A DNA stretch of 9,028 bases from an uncultured Prevotella sp. (lineage in GTDB: Bacteria; Bacteroidota; Bacteroidia; Bacteroidales; Bacteroidaceae). Below, one piece after another: positions 1 through 5,656 of this stretch; the first letter of the stretch is position 1, and the number at the start of each line of letters is the position of its first letter. The notes below the pieces were generated by a model. The model ran no database searches. It saw only the letters and a program-made list of their open reading frames with translations, and had not been told where the DNA came from. The position numbers and the translations under genes are program-made. Where the stretch lies: NCBI GenBank assembly GCA_902477645.1, contig CABSIA010000127.1:1-9028 (forward strand), read 5' to 3'.

Positions 1-55
1 TGCGCAACTATATATGCCACATTGCTTGCGGCCGCTATGAATAGCGGCCCTACAA
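1..55. repeat. 55-bp direct repeat, left copy
   Basis: Positions 1-55 are identical, base for base, to 891-945. The unit contains a leader (TGCGCAACTATATATGCCAC) followed by a complete REP palindrome. Identity stops at 56 versus 946. The left limit cannot be judged because the window starts here, so the repeat may be longer. Together the two copies bracket the RAYT gene and the 13-bp tandem array. Confidence 0.95.
24..54 (-). repeat. REP palindrome A
   Basis: Arms GGCCGCTAT (30-38) and ATAGCGGCC (41-49) form a perfect 9-bp inverted repeat around a 2-base loop. On the - strand the palindrome is directly preceded by GTAG (complement of 50-53), the tetranucleotide known to mark REP elements recognised by RAYT proteins. 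The strand given is the one that reads GTAG first. On the other side lies the tail GCAAGCAA. It lies 40 bases upstream of the RAYT start codon. Confidence 0.9.
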
Positions 56-94
56 ATCCCATCATCATTATAAACAACAAATATCTAACAAAAA

Positions 95-658
95 ATGTCT
101 GATTTTCCCGAACGGAAACACGCCCGTGCCCAATGGTTTGAATACAATGAAGGATTGTATTTCATTACAATATGCACCAAAGAAAAGGAGCACTATTTCG
201 GGTATGTTTCCGACGGTGAGACGCATCTGTCAGAAATCGGTTCTATATTACATGATAACATTGCCACAATAGCGGAGCATTATTCTAACGTCACAATCCC
301 ACAATGGGTGGTAATGCCCAACCATTTCCACGCAATAGTCTGCATAATACCCGCCATTAGCCCAACCACTCCAACATCAATAACGGCCGCAAACAATGAA
401 TGCGCCCCCGACAAGCGGCGTTTTACAAGAAAATCTGACAATCGCGAAATACTGGCCGTAACAATAGGTGTATTAAAAGCTGGCGTAACCAGATATGCAC
501 ACCAACATGGCATAACCTTCGGCTGGCAATCTGGATTTCACGACAGGATTATCCGTAATGAAAAGGAATTAAACCTCATATCAGAATATATTTCCAACAA
601 TCCCGCCCGTTGGTGTTACGATTGTTTCAATCCATTTAGAATTGCAGAACACCCGTAA
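95..658 (+). CDS. REP-associated tyrosine transposase (RAYT, Y1_Tnp / IS200-like family)
   Basis: A 187-aa single-domain protein of the HUH-type Y1 transposase superfamily. In the family, these enzymes cut and join single-stranded DNA at REP hairpins through a covalent phosphotyrosine. Visible here: the N-terminal strand LYFITICT (21-28); the metal-binding His-x-His in MPNHFHAIV (H77, H79); the block WQSGFHDRIIRNEKEL (144-159), typical of RAYTs rather than classic IS200 TnpA; and Y165 in EYISNNP as the likely nucleophile. Length fits the family and all key residues are present, so it may be active. The ATG at 95 follows an A-rich leader with no Shine-Dalgarno sequence, as is usual in Bacteroidetes. 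No terminal inverted repeats or partner gene (TnpB) are present. GTAG-led palindromes flank it on both sides, as expected for a RAYT with its own REPs. Residues about 86-112 form a Thr/Pro/Asn-rich loop that includes a REP-like DNA segment. Confidence 0.9.
   Translation: MSDFPERKHARAQWFEYNEGLYFITICTKEKEHYFGYVSDGETHLSEIGSILHDNIATIAEHYSNVTIPQWVVMPNHFHAIVCIIPAISPTTPTSITAANNECAPDKRRFTRKSDNREILAVTIGVLKAGVTRYAHQHGITFGWQSGFHDRIIRNEKELNLISEYISNNPARWCYDCFNPFRIAEHP
384..404 (+). repeat. REP tail fragment inside the RAYT coding sequence
   Basis: The stretch CGGCCGCAAACAATGAATGC closely resembles the tail after the palindrome in REP C (CGGCCGCAAGCAATAAATGC, 854-873), differing at 2 of 20 positions. It is read in frame as part of the residues TAANNEC (97-103), in the variable loop between the His-x-His motif and the catalytic Tyr region. 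The left arm and GTAG are absent. Confidence 0.7.
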
Positions 659-692
659 ACAAACCTGCATACGGGAACGAACAATGGAACCC

Positions 693-720
693 GTAGGGCC
701 GCTATGCATAGCGGCCGCAA
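693..720 (+). repeat. REP palindrome B
   Basis: GTAG (693-696) is followed by a fully self-complementary 20-mer at 697-716 (arms GGCCGCTAT and ATAGCGGCC, loop GC). The tail GCAAACAATAAAC runs straight into the 13-bp tandem array. It lies 34 bases after the RAYT stop codon and reads in the same direction as the gene. Confidence 0.9.
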
Positions 721-830
721 ACAATAAACACAAACAATAAAACACAAACAATAAACACAAACAATAAACGCAATCAATAAACGCAATCAATAAACACAAA
801 CAATAAACGCAAACAATAAACGCAATCAAC
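718..830 (+). repeat. 13-bp tandem array (CAAACAATAAACG-type units)
   Basis: Eight consecutive units start at 718, 731, 745, 758, 771, 784, 797 and 810, followed by a partial unit at 823. The consensus is CAA(A/T)CAATAAAC(A/G). The unit at 731 has one extra A (14 bp). The same 13-mer forms the tail of the REP elements, and the array joins REP B to REP C without a break, so it looks like tail expansion by slippage. Open frames through it on the - strand are only low-complexity translations. Confidence 0.9.
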
Positions 831-832
831 CC

Positions 833-866
833 TGTAGGGCCGCTATTCATAGCGGCCGCAAGCAAT
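833..866 (+). repeat. REP palindrome C
   Basis: GTAG at 834-837; arms at 838-846 and 849-857; loop TC; tail GCAAGCAAT. It is the exact reverse complement of REP D over 34 bases (833-866 versus 911-944), with a 44-base spacer, so the pair is a tail-to-tail BIME-like inverted repeat. Including the bases before GTAG, 820-865 also matches REP E (5585-5630, reverse complement) over 46 bases, apart from the loop dinucleotide. Confidence 0.92.
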
Positions 867-890
867 AAATGCAAACAATAAAACATACAT

Positions 891-945
891 TGCGCAACTA
901 TATATGCCACATTGCTTGCGGCCGCTATGAATAGCGGCCCTACAA
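891..945. repeat. 55-bp direct repeat, right copy (contains REP D)
   Basis: Exact copy of positions 1-55. It includes REP palindrome D on the - strand (911-944): arms at 921-929 and 932-940 by the same pattern as REP A, with the GTAG complement just to the right of the palindrome. The distance between the starts of the two copies is 890 bases and encloses the RAYT gene, REP B, the 13-bp array and REP C. Confidence 0.95.
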
Positions 946-1010
946 CCCCACACACCCCCCACACACAACAACCCCACACACAACAACAGCCCCCAAAACA
1001 CATATAACTA
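945..1010. repeat. CA-rich low-complexity tract
   Basis: About 65 bases made almost only of A and C (ACAACCCCAC, CACACAACAACAG and similar), with imperfect repeats of CACACAACAAC. No reading frame or hairpin is convincing. With the array and REPs before it, this fills the gene-free interval 659-1011. Confidence 0.7.
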
Positions 1011-1011
1011 T

Positions 1012-1050
1012 AAATCCCGTTCACGGCATCGCCATGAACGGGATTTTTTT
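1012..1050. terminator. Strong hairpin terminator between RAYT and the ompA-like gene
   Basis: Left arm 1012-1027 and right arm 1031-1046 pair over 16 bp with one C/A mismatch around a 3-base loop (ATC). On the + strand the stem runs into a T tract (1044-1050, then ATTT), a classic intrinsic terminator layout. On the - strand the sequence after the stem (ATAGTTATATG) is only AT-rich, but the stem lies just past the ompA-like stop codon, so it may work both ways. It separates two converging transcription units. Confidence 0.8.
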
Positions 1051-1056
1051 ATTTAA

Positions 1057-1081
1057 CCCCCCACCGGGGGGCAGGGGGGCC
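1057..1081 (-). repeat. GC-rich palindromic repeat abutting the ompA-like stop codon
   Basis: On the + strand: six C, ACC, six G, CA, six G, CC, ending one base before the stop codon complement. Read as mRNA, the stop codon is followed at once by a C-rich run and a 6-bp C/G hairpin (CCCCCC, GGT, GGGGGG). A near-identical copy abuts the wzc stop codon at 5633-5656. There is no T tract directly after it, so it is not a standard terminator. Confidence 0.85.
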
Positions 1082-2281
1082 TTACTCCCCCTTTGTTATT
1101 ACGGCACGGCTCAGACGCGGGTCGTTGTAGAACATGTTCTCCACGCCGCCCTTGTAGTCGATGCGGAGCTGGCTCTTATTAACTCCAAACTCCTCAACCA
1201 GGCACTTGTAGACAGCCTCTGCGCGTCCCCTGCTCAGGCGCTCGTTGGTCTTCTTGCTGCCGGTAGCGGCATCGGCATAGCCGGTGATGGTATAAACAAC
1301 ATTGCTGTCGCCCTGCTTGATGGCTTCAGCAAGCAAGTTCAAGTTGGCGCGTGCCTCGTTGGTAAGCGAAGTCTTGTTGATTTTGAACACAACAAGGTTA
1401 GCGGCGGCAACCTTCTTCACGATGGTCTGTGCCTTCTGTCTGTCGCCGTCGGCAAGAGCCTTCTTCAGACGCTCGTTCTCGGCAGTAACGCTGTTGAGGC
1501 GCTCACGCATGTCGTTGATCTCGTCGTTGTTGTAAACGAGGCGGGTAACAGTCTTGCTGCGGCCCCATCCGCGCTGCGGGATATAGTACGACAGGCCGAG
1601 AGTTGCCGAGAGGTTACCCTCGCCAAAGTGACCGCCGCCCTCACCGTCGAAACGGTCGTTGACGAGCATGCCGCGCACGTCGAGGTTCAGACCAAGGGCA
1701 TTGCAGAAACGCCATGTTGCAAACAGACCGCCGTTGGCACTTACCTCCTTGGCATTTGGAGAATTGTACACACGTGCCCAGCCTACACCGGCATAGAGGC
1801 TGAGGTCGAACTTACGGGCCTCGTTGTAGCCGCACAGCAGGTTCAGCATGTTGAACATAACGTCGGCATGGAAATTGCCCATATCGAACTTCTGTTTCTC
1901 AAGCCAATAGCCGTTGCCGCCCTTGCCAGGCACGTCAACGCCCGTGGAGTGTACCAGATCCTCGCCCTTCTGCGTGGCGCCTTTCTGCTGCAGGCCACTG
2001 TAGCCTAAGCGCACGCCGATGCCCGGAGTAAACCATTTGCCGACGAAAACGTCGAGTGCGGGAGCCAGACGGTCGCCGAGCTTGCACTGCTTGTCGTGGT
2101 CGCCAAAATAGATTTGCGCACCGCCGCCCACGCCGACGAACCAGTTGCTCCAGAAGCGGTTGGTCTCCACTCTGAATTTGTCCGCGCTGTACTCTACCTG
2201 CTCCTCCGCTGTGGAGGTCTGCGCAAGGGCCGGACAAAGAGCCGCCGCACACAAGGCAGTCAAAAAGATTTTCCTGTTCAT
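1082..2281 (-). CDS. OmpA-family outer membrane protein (beta-barrel plus C-terminal peptidoglycan-binding domain)
   Basis: A 399-aa protein. Residues 1-20 are a Sec signal peptide (MNRKIFLTALCAAALCPALA, cleavage near 20-25). Residues about 45-235 have the alternating aromatic/Gly pattern of an 8-stranded outer membrane barrel (for example VGVGGGAQIYFG and LSLYAGVGWARVY) and end near YYIP. A short coiled coil follows (about 252-277, MRERLNSVTAENERLKKAL). Residues about 295-396 form the OmpA C-terminal domain: ANLVVFKINKTSLTNEARANL, then TITGYADAATGSKKTNERLSRGRAEAV, with Asp337 and Arg351 or nearby in the positions that hold diaminopimelate in this family. It probably anchors the outer membrane to peptidoglycan. 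The start at 2281 is supported by the signal peptide. It lies 162 bases downstream of the fimbrillin/PLC-like gene and may be transcribed separately, as its leader is AT-rich. The exact role of this paralogue is unknown. Confidence 0.88.
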   Translation of the reverse strand: MNRKIFLTALCAAALCPALAQTSTAEEQVEYSADKFRVETNRFWSNWFVGVGGGAQIYFGDHDKQCKLGDRLAPALDVFVGKWFTPGIGVRLGYSGLQQKGATQKGEDLVHSTGVDVPGKGGNGYWLEKQKFDMGNFHADVMFNMLNLLCGYNEARKFDLSLYAGVGWARVYNSPNAKEVSANGGLFATWRFCNALGLNLDVRGMLVNDRFDGEGGGHFGEGNLSATLGLSYYIPQRGWGRSKTVTRLVYNNDEINDMRERLNSVTAENERLKKALADGDRQKAQTIVKKVAAANLVVFKINKTSLTNEARANLNLLAEAIKQGDSNVVYTITGYADAATGSKKTNERLSRGRAEAVYKCLVEEFGVNKSQLRIDYKGGVENMFYNDPRLSRAVITKGE

Positions 2282-2443
2282 AATCTGTTTTTGATTAATA
2301 ATATATAATTTGGTTAATGTCTATGCACATAAATGACAATGTACGCAATTTCAACGCTTTTGCCCCTCACGGGGCGCTGCCTCGCAGACACCGTGTTTCC
2401 ACCATGACATTGGCGGCGATTTGCCATTGAATCAGGAATTCAC

Positions 2444-5257
2444 CTATTTACCATCCGTAATGCGGTGGAGCCTGAATGCACGGTTATTATTGATAATTGC
2501 ACGGATAAGCTCAGCCGATGGTATTTTATTATTGTCCGATGGCGGTATTACATAGTTCATAAATACAAGACCAAGCGGACAGGGATTGCGAGATGGATTG
2601 GAAATTTTCTCGAGACCATAAGTATTAAGTATCTCTGCCACACTAATACAATTTGTTTCATTTATGGATCCGTTCAAGTAACCACCCAAAGAGGTCTCAT
2701 AGAACGTACGGTGCCTTCCACCCAAATAGTTACCGTATGCTATACTATTCATCGCATCAATAGATCTCTTTCTGCTGTCACAACTACTACCAATATTATC
2801 AAGCTCACTAAAGCACCAACGCATGTCATCATCAGAATTCTCTATAAGAGGTGTAGGCACAATAGGCTGCCCCCACTTCATGTTGATAGTCTGAGGGACT
2901 TCAGCATTTAACCAGCGAGAGAAAAGTGCCGGTGTGTTTGGCTCCCAACCATTTTCATTTCCCGTATCTTGATTCTCTACATTATTTGTATTGACTTTCA
3001 CGATAACCGAACCCTGCACGTCACGTATAGTAGTATTTCTTGTAACTTCATACGGATAAACAGTATATGGCTTCTTTGTTTGGTTATTTGGGTAACTCTT
3101 CAAACGGTTGAGACAACTCTGAACAGCAACAACCCAAGCTTCTGTAGCGTTTACGTCAGTGTTCACATAACTTATAGAAGAACCTGTTGTTGTCCATTCA
3201 CCATCAGGAGTAGGAGTTGAATTCCAAGTTACACTACTCCAATCATTCCAATTAGACCACTCACCATATTCTGGTGTACTCCAACCAAATATAGACAAAG
3301 TTGACGATCCTGTCTGTGTGCGTGTGCGTGTGCGTGTGCCCGTAACAGAAACCACACCTTTTCTCTCACGTTGTACACTAACATTCCTATAAGGCACTGT
3401 TACACCACGTTGTCCATCCATACCAAATTCAAGGACTATAAGACCATCTTTATTCATAACCTCAGAAAGTTCGATGACTGCGTCTAATAATGAAGAGTCA
3501 GGGTTTGGATCTGTAGAAGTCACATTCTGCGTACGGTAAAGACGTAAAGAATATTTTGGCTTCTGCTTATAAGAAATAGTACCAGACTGAGTAACTTCGA
3601 ATTGTGCAGTCACGGTCTGAGTCTCAGTTTCAGTGTTCGTATAAGTACGAGAGCCTATACCAGCTGATGTATATATTTCACTTGTTGAAGAAGTCGAAGA
3701 ACCCTCCGTTAAATTGCCCTGCTGTTCACCACGAGTAACATTACCCTCTGTGGTACTTTCATTAAGATGCTCAGGGTAATATTCGGCAGTTTCTTTATTA
3801 AAACCTGTTCCTAAGTTATTGTATTCCTGAGGAATGGTACCATTGAGGGTATGCACCTCAAAGGCACGCACACCGGCATTATACAATTCCTTCATAGTAT
3901 GTGCTCCCTGATAATTGGTATGAGCAGCGTGCCAAGCGCCAGGAATAGACAATTCAGAAATATAGATATCCGGATCCAGCTGACCAATCCACTTTTTAAG
4001 ATCGAAGGTTTGACCTGCCATTTGGAAATAATTTAGCTTTACTGGATAAATCTGACCGCTTACAAAGCCACTATCATCATTTTTAAGCATCTTATAGTAG
4101 TCACCGCAATCGGTTTGAACATGAATACGCAGCCTGTTTAGTGTTTGGCCAGTAATCTGTCCTGGAATAAGAAAAGTTCTCAGACGAAGCTTGTCGACAT
4201 TTGTATGATTATCACTGCGCACAAACAGAGTAGGATAGTACACACCGCCCTGGGCATCAGTTTGCGATGTCTGCAACTGAATAACCGGATCGCCTTGTAC
4301 ATTGGTTACCATATTGCCAGCATTTTGTGCTTCAGCCGACATATCAAGGTCGAAAGTACCAGAAATAGGATAATCGACATCAATCTCATATTTAGACGGG
4401 TCAGCCGCTGCAGCCTCGCCACCAGTAGTAAGGTCAACAACTTCTACGGTAACAGCCTGTATGCGAATAAATTTTGCCTCACGCTGACCTTCAGGCAAGT
4501 CATTACCATTCAGTGTGTTTGGAGTAATAGGACCATTGATTGTTATATCAAGCACATCGGCAAGTACATTGAACTGCAAAGGCACAGGATTACCAAACTC
4601 CTCAGCCGCCATTGTTTTGCGTGCCACCATCACAGCAGCCTCCATATCGGGCATACCGTATATGGTACGCGGAGTTGTTTCTGCAACACCCCCACTGGAG
4701 TTAATCTGAGAATCAATATAACCTTTGAAACTTTCAATTACCTTAAGCTCGCTAAATTCTTCATTATTTGCCTTTTGCTTATATAATATGGGACTCTGGC
4801 CTGTCTTAAGAGTGGCACGGATAACACTTTTGTTGTCGCCTTGAAGCGATTCGCTTGCTCTGTTGGCAGGATAGAAAGCATAGAATGTGTGAGCGGTATT
4901 CTGGGCACCCCACTGCACACCGATATTACCAGTCTTTACAATAGTTTCAGCGACACTACTATTGGACAGAGGATTAACATGATATTTGGCAAATCCACGC
5001 TCTGTATCGGGACAATAAATGCTGACAGTATCGTTTTTACCCGACATATAGTTTCCCCAGTAGATAGCCTGTATTGTCTTCTCGTCCCATTGGTCTTCAT
5101 ACATAGTGCGTGTTTGAGGCGTTCCGAGATTCTTTGCAACAGCAAACTGAACATCATCTCCACTTTTTAAAGGTACGATGATTGACTCTATAGAATCACT
5201 GCACCCCATAAATATCAAGGGTGCAAGGGCAATAACCCATTTAAAATTTTTCTTCAT
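2444..5257 (-). CDS. Lipoprotein: fimbrillin-like N-terminal half fused to a PI-PLC-like C-terminal half
   Basis: A 937-aa surface lipoprotein. An open frame continues back to 5458, but that extension overlaps the small upstream gene; the ATG at 5257 gives a clear lipoprotein signal (MKKNFKWVIALAPLIFMGC, lipid on Cys19). Residues about 34-410 resemble fimbrillin/Mfa-like domains: FAVAKN, TRTMYEDQWDE, a YWGNY/DTVSIY strand, and the closing strand SGQIYPVKLNYF. Residues about 418-935 resemble the PI-PLC X-type TIM barrel: ISELSIPGAWHAAH, then NAGVRAFEVH, the strand GLIVLEFGMDG (605-615), GSVIVKVN (749-756) and PLGLVFMNYV (894-903). Inserts inside the barrel are Thr/Ser/Glu-rich (about 500-560) and Thr/Arg then Trp-rich (about 640-690). 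The expected catalytic His (usual PGTHD) is Trp442 and the expected Arg after AF(D/E) is His469, so normal phospholipase chemistry is doubtful. It likely acts as a surface adhesin or altered phosphodiesterase. Base composition is visibly more AT-rich than wzc or wza, which suggests transfer. It follows the small gene by 19 bases. Confidence 0.75.
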   Translation of the reverse strand: MKKNFKWVIALAPLIFMGCSDSIESIIVPLKSGDDVQFAVAKNLGTPQTRTMYEDQWDEKTIQAIYWGNYMSGKNDTVSIYCPDTERGFAKYHVNPLSNSSVAETIVKTGNIGVQWGAQNTAHTFYAFYPANRASESLQGDNKSVIRATLKTGQSPILYKQKANNEEFSELKVIESFKGYIDSQINSSGGVAETTPRTIYGMPDMEAAVMVARKTMAAEEFGNPVPLQFNVLADVLDITINGPITPNTLNGNDLPEGQREAKFIRIQAVTVEVVDLTTGGEAAAADPSKYEIDVDYPISGTFDLDMSAEAQNAGNMVTNVQGDPVIQLQTSQTDAQGGVYYPTLFVRSDNHTNVDKLRLRTFLIPGQITGQTLNRLRIHVQTDCGDYYKMLKNDDSGFVSGQIYPVKLNYFQMAGQTFDLKKWIGQLDPDIYISELSIPGAWHAAHTNYQGAHTMKELYNAGVRAFEVHTLNGTIPQEYNNLGTGFNKETAEYYPEHLNESTTEGNVTRGEQQGNLTEGSSTSSTSEIYTSAGIGSRTYTNTETETQTVTAQFEVTQSGTISYKQKPKYSLRLYRTQNVTSTDPNPDSSLLDAVIELSEVMNKDGLIVLEFGMDGQRGVTVPYRNVSVQRERKGVVSVTGTRTRTRTQTGSSTLSIFGWSTPEYGEWSNWNDWSSVTWNSTPTPDGEWTTTGSSISYVNTDVNATEAWVVAVQSCLNRLKSYPNNQTKKPYTVYPYEVTRNTTIRDVQGSVIVKVNTNNVENQDTGNENGWEPNTPALFSRWLNAEVPQTINMKWGQPIVPTPLIENSDDDMRWCFSELDNIGSSCDSRKRSIDAMNSIAYGNYLGGRHRTFYETSLGGYLNGSINETNCISVAEILNTYGLEKISNPSRNPCPLGLVFMNYVIPPSDNNKIPSAELIRAIINNNRAFRLHRITDGK
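3316..3339. repeat. In-frame hexanucleotide repeat (GTGTGC x4)
   Basis: Four perfect GTGTGC units on the + strand, encoding the Thr-Arg repeat TRTRTRTQ (from about residue 641) in the lipoprotein. Gain or loss of units would change length by two residues without breaking the frame. Confidence 0.9.
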
Positions 5258-5276
5258 ATCCGTAATTATTTTATAT

Positions 5277-5483
5277 TTAGTTGTTGGTTGTAGGGACACT
5301 CCATGCTTCATCCCCCCAATCATTTTCTTGGGAGTTACTAACATCTTGACTTTTAATATTGACACCATCAGCCTCCTCACCTTTGGTTTCAATAGACCCA
5401 CACAAATAGCCTTGCATCTCCACCGTGGTCTTCTCGGTAGAAGGTGACTCGTAGTCACGCTTTGTCTCTTTTTCTTTTTCCAT
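5277..5483 (-). CDS. Small hydrophilic protein preceding the fimbrillin/PLC-like lipoprotein
   Basis: A 68-aa protein starting MEKEKETKRDYESPSTEKTT. It has no signal peptide or membrane segment. The N-terminus is charged, then Tyr-Glu-Ser-Pro, a short hydrophobic-leaning stretch EMQGYLCGS (22-30) with a single Cys28, and an acidic, Asn/Ser-rich end (NDWGDEAWSVPTTNN). This pattern (basic start, Y-E-x-P, later G-x-L-C-x-S, acidic tail) recalls many short uncharacterised proteins encoded just ahead of surface or secreted genes in Bacteroidales; that is from memory, not from a search. The stop codon is 19 bases before the lipoprotein ATG, so the two are very probably cotranscribed and perhaps translationally linked. 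The leader is AT-rich with no Shine-Dalgarno sequence. The function is not known. A cytoplasmic partner, a regulator or a leader peptide-like product are all possible. Confidence 0.7.
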   Translation of the reverse strand: MEKEKETKRDYESPSTEKTTVEMQGYLCGSIETKGEEADGVNIKSQDVSNSQENDWGDEAWSVPTTNN

Positions 5484-5541
5484 AATTATAAAATTTAAAT
5501 TGTTAATGTATTTTTGTATTAGTCATTGTTTGTTTTATTCT

Positions 5542-5570
5542 TGCGGCCGTAAACAATTAACGCAAACAAT
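5542..5570 (+). repeat. REP remnant (right arm and tail only)
   Basis: TGCGGCCGTAAACAATTAAC followed by GCAAACAAT matches the REP B tail (712 onward) with two changes, but the GTAG, the left arm and half of the right arm are missing. It faces REP E tail-to-tail, so this looks like one half of a former inverted REP pair. Confidence 0.7.
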
Positions 5571-5584
5571 ATATATGCCACGGT

Positions 5585-5630
5585 TTGCTTGCGGCCGCTA
5601 TACATAGCGGCCCTACAGGGTTGATTGCGT
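5585..5630 (-). repeat. REP palindrome E, downstream of wzc
   Basis: Arms at 5593-5601 and 5604-5612, loop AC; the complement of GTAG is at 5613-5616. Over 46 bases it equals the reverse complement of 820-865 apart from the two loop bases, including the part before GTAG (CGCAATCAACCCT). To its left, 5572-5581 also carries TATATGCCAC, the leader seen beside REP A and REP D. It lies in the 173-base gap between wzc and the small gene. Confidence 0.92.
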
Positions 5631-5632
5631 CA

Positions 5633-5656
5633 CCCCCACCGGGGGGGCAGGGGGGC
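5633..5656 (-). repeat. GC-rich palindromic repeat abutting the wzc stop codon
   Basis: On the + strand: five C, ACC, seven G, CA, six G, C, then directly the stop codon complement. It is the same element as 1057-1081 with run lengths changed by one base, and it has the same position relative to the stop codon. In the wzc mRNA it can form a C/G hairpin at once after translation ends. Confidence 0.85.

Noticed and set aside
95..658. A classic IS200/IS605 insertion sequence.
   Set aside because: No TnpB and no clear left and right element ends next to the gene; the WQSGFHDRIIRNEKEL block and the GTAG-led REPs fit a RAYT better.
718..944. A possible CRISPR array.
   Set aside because: The 13-bp units are contiguous with no unique spacers, the palindromes are unevenly spaced in both orientations, and no cas genes are present.
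581..1024. A 147-codon Cys-rich frame on the - strand.
   Set aside because: It is a translation of the REPs, the 13-bp array and the CA-rich tract, and it runs into the RAYT gene; the apparent YCLCLL repeats are the DNA repeats.
1034..2008. A 324-codon open frame on the + strand.
   Set aside because: It lies antisense to the ompA-like gene, which has a signal peptide and recognisable domains; its translation shows no family features and begins in the terminator.
2282..2330. A Bacteroidetes promoter (TTG and TAnnTTTG boxes) before the ompA-like gene.
   Set aside because: The leader is AT-rich, but no good match to TAnnTTTG with a properly spaced TTG was found; the same holds for the small gene at 5484-5530.
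2362..2375. A small hairpin (GCCCC, TCAC, GGGGC) between the fimbrillin/PLC-like and ompA-like genes as a terminator.
   Set aside because: Only a 5-bp stem and no T tract follows on the - strand, so termination there is not supported.
5258..5458. A 67-residue N-terminal extension of the fimbrillin/PLC-like protein, starting at 5458.
   Set aside because: It overlaps the small upstream gene in another frame, has a basic, non-secretory sequence, and would bury the clear lipoprotein signal that begins at 5257.
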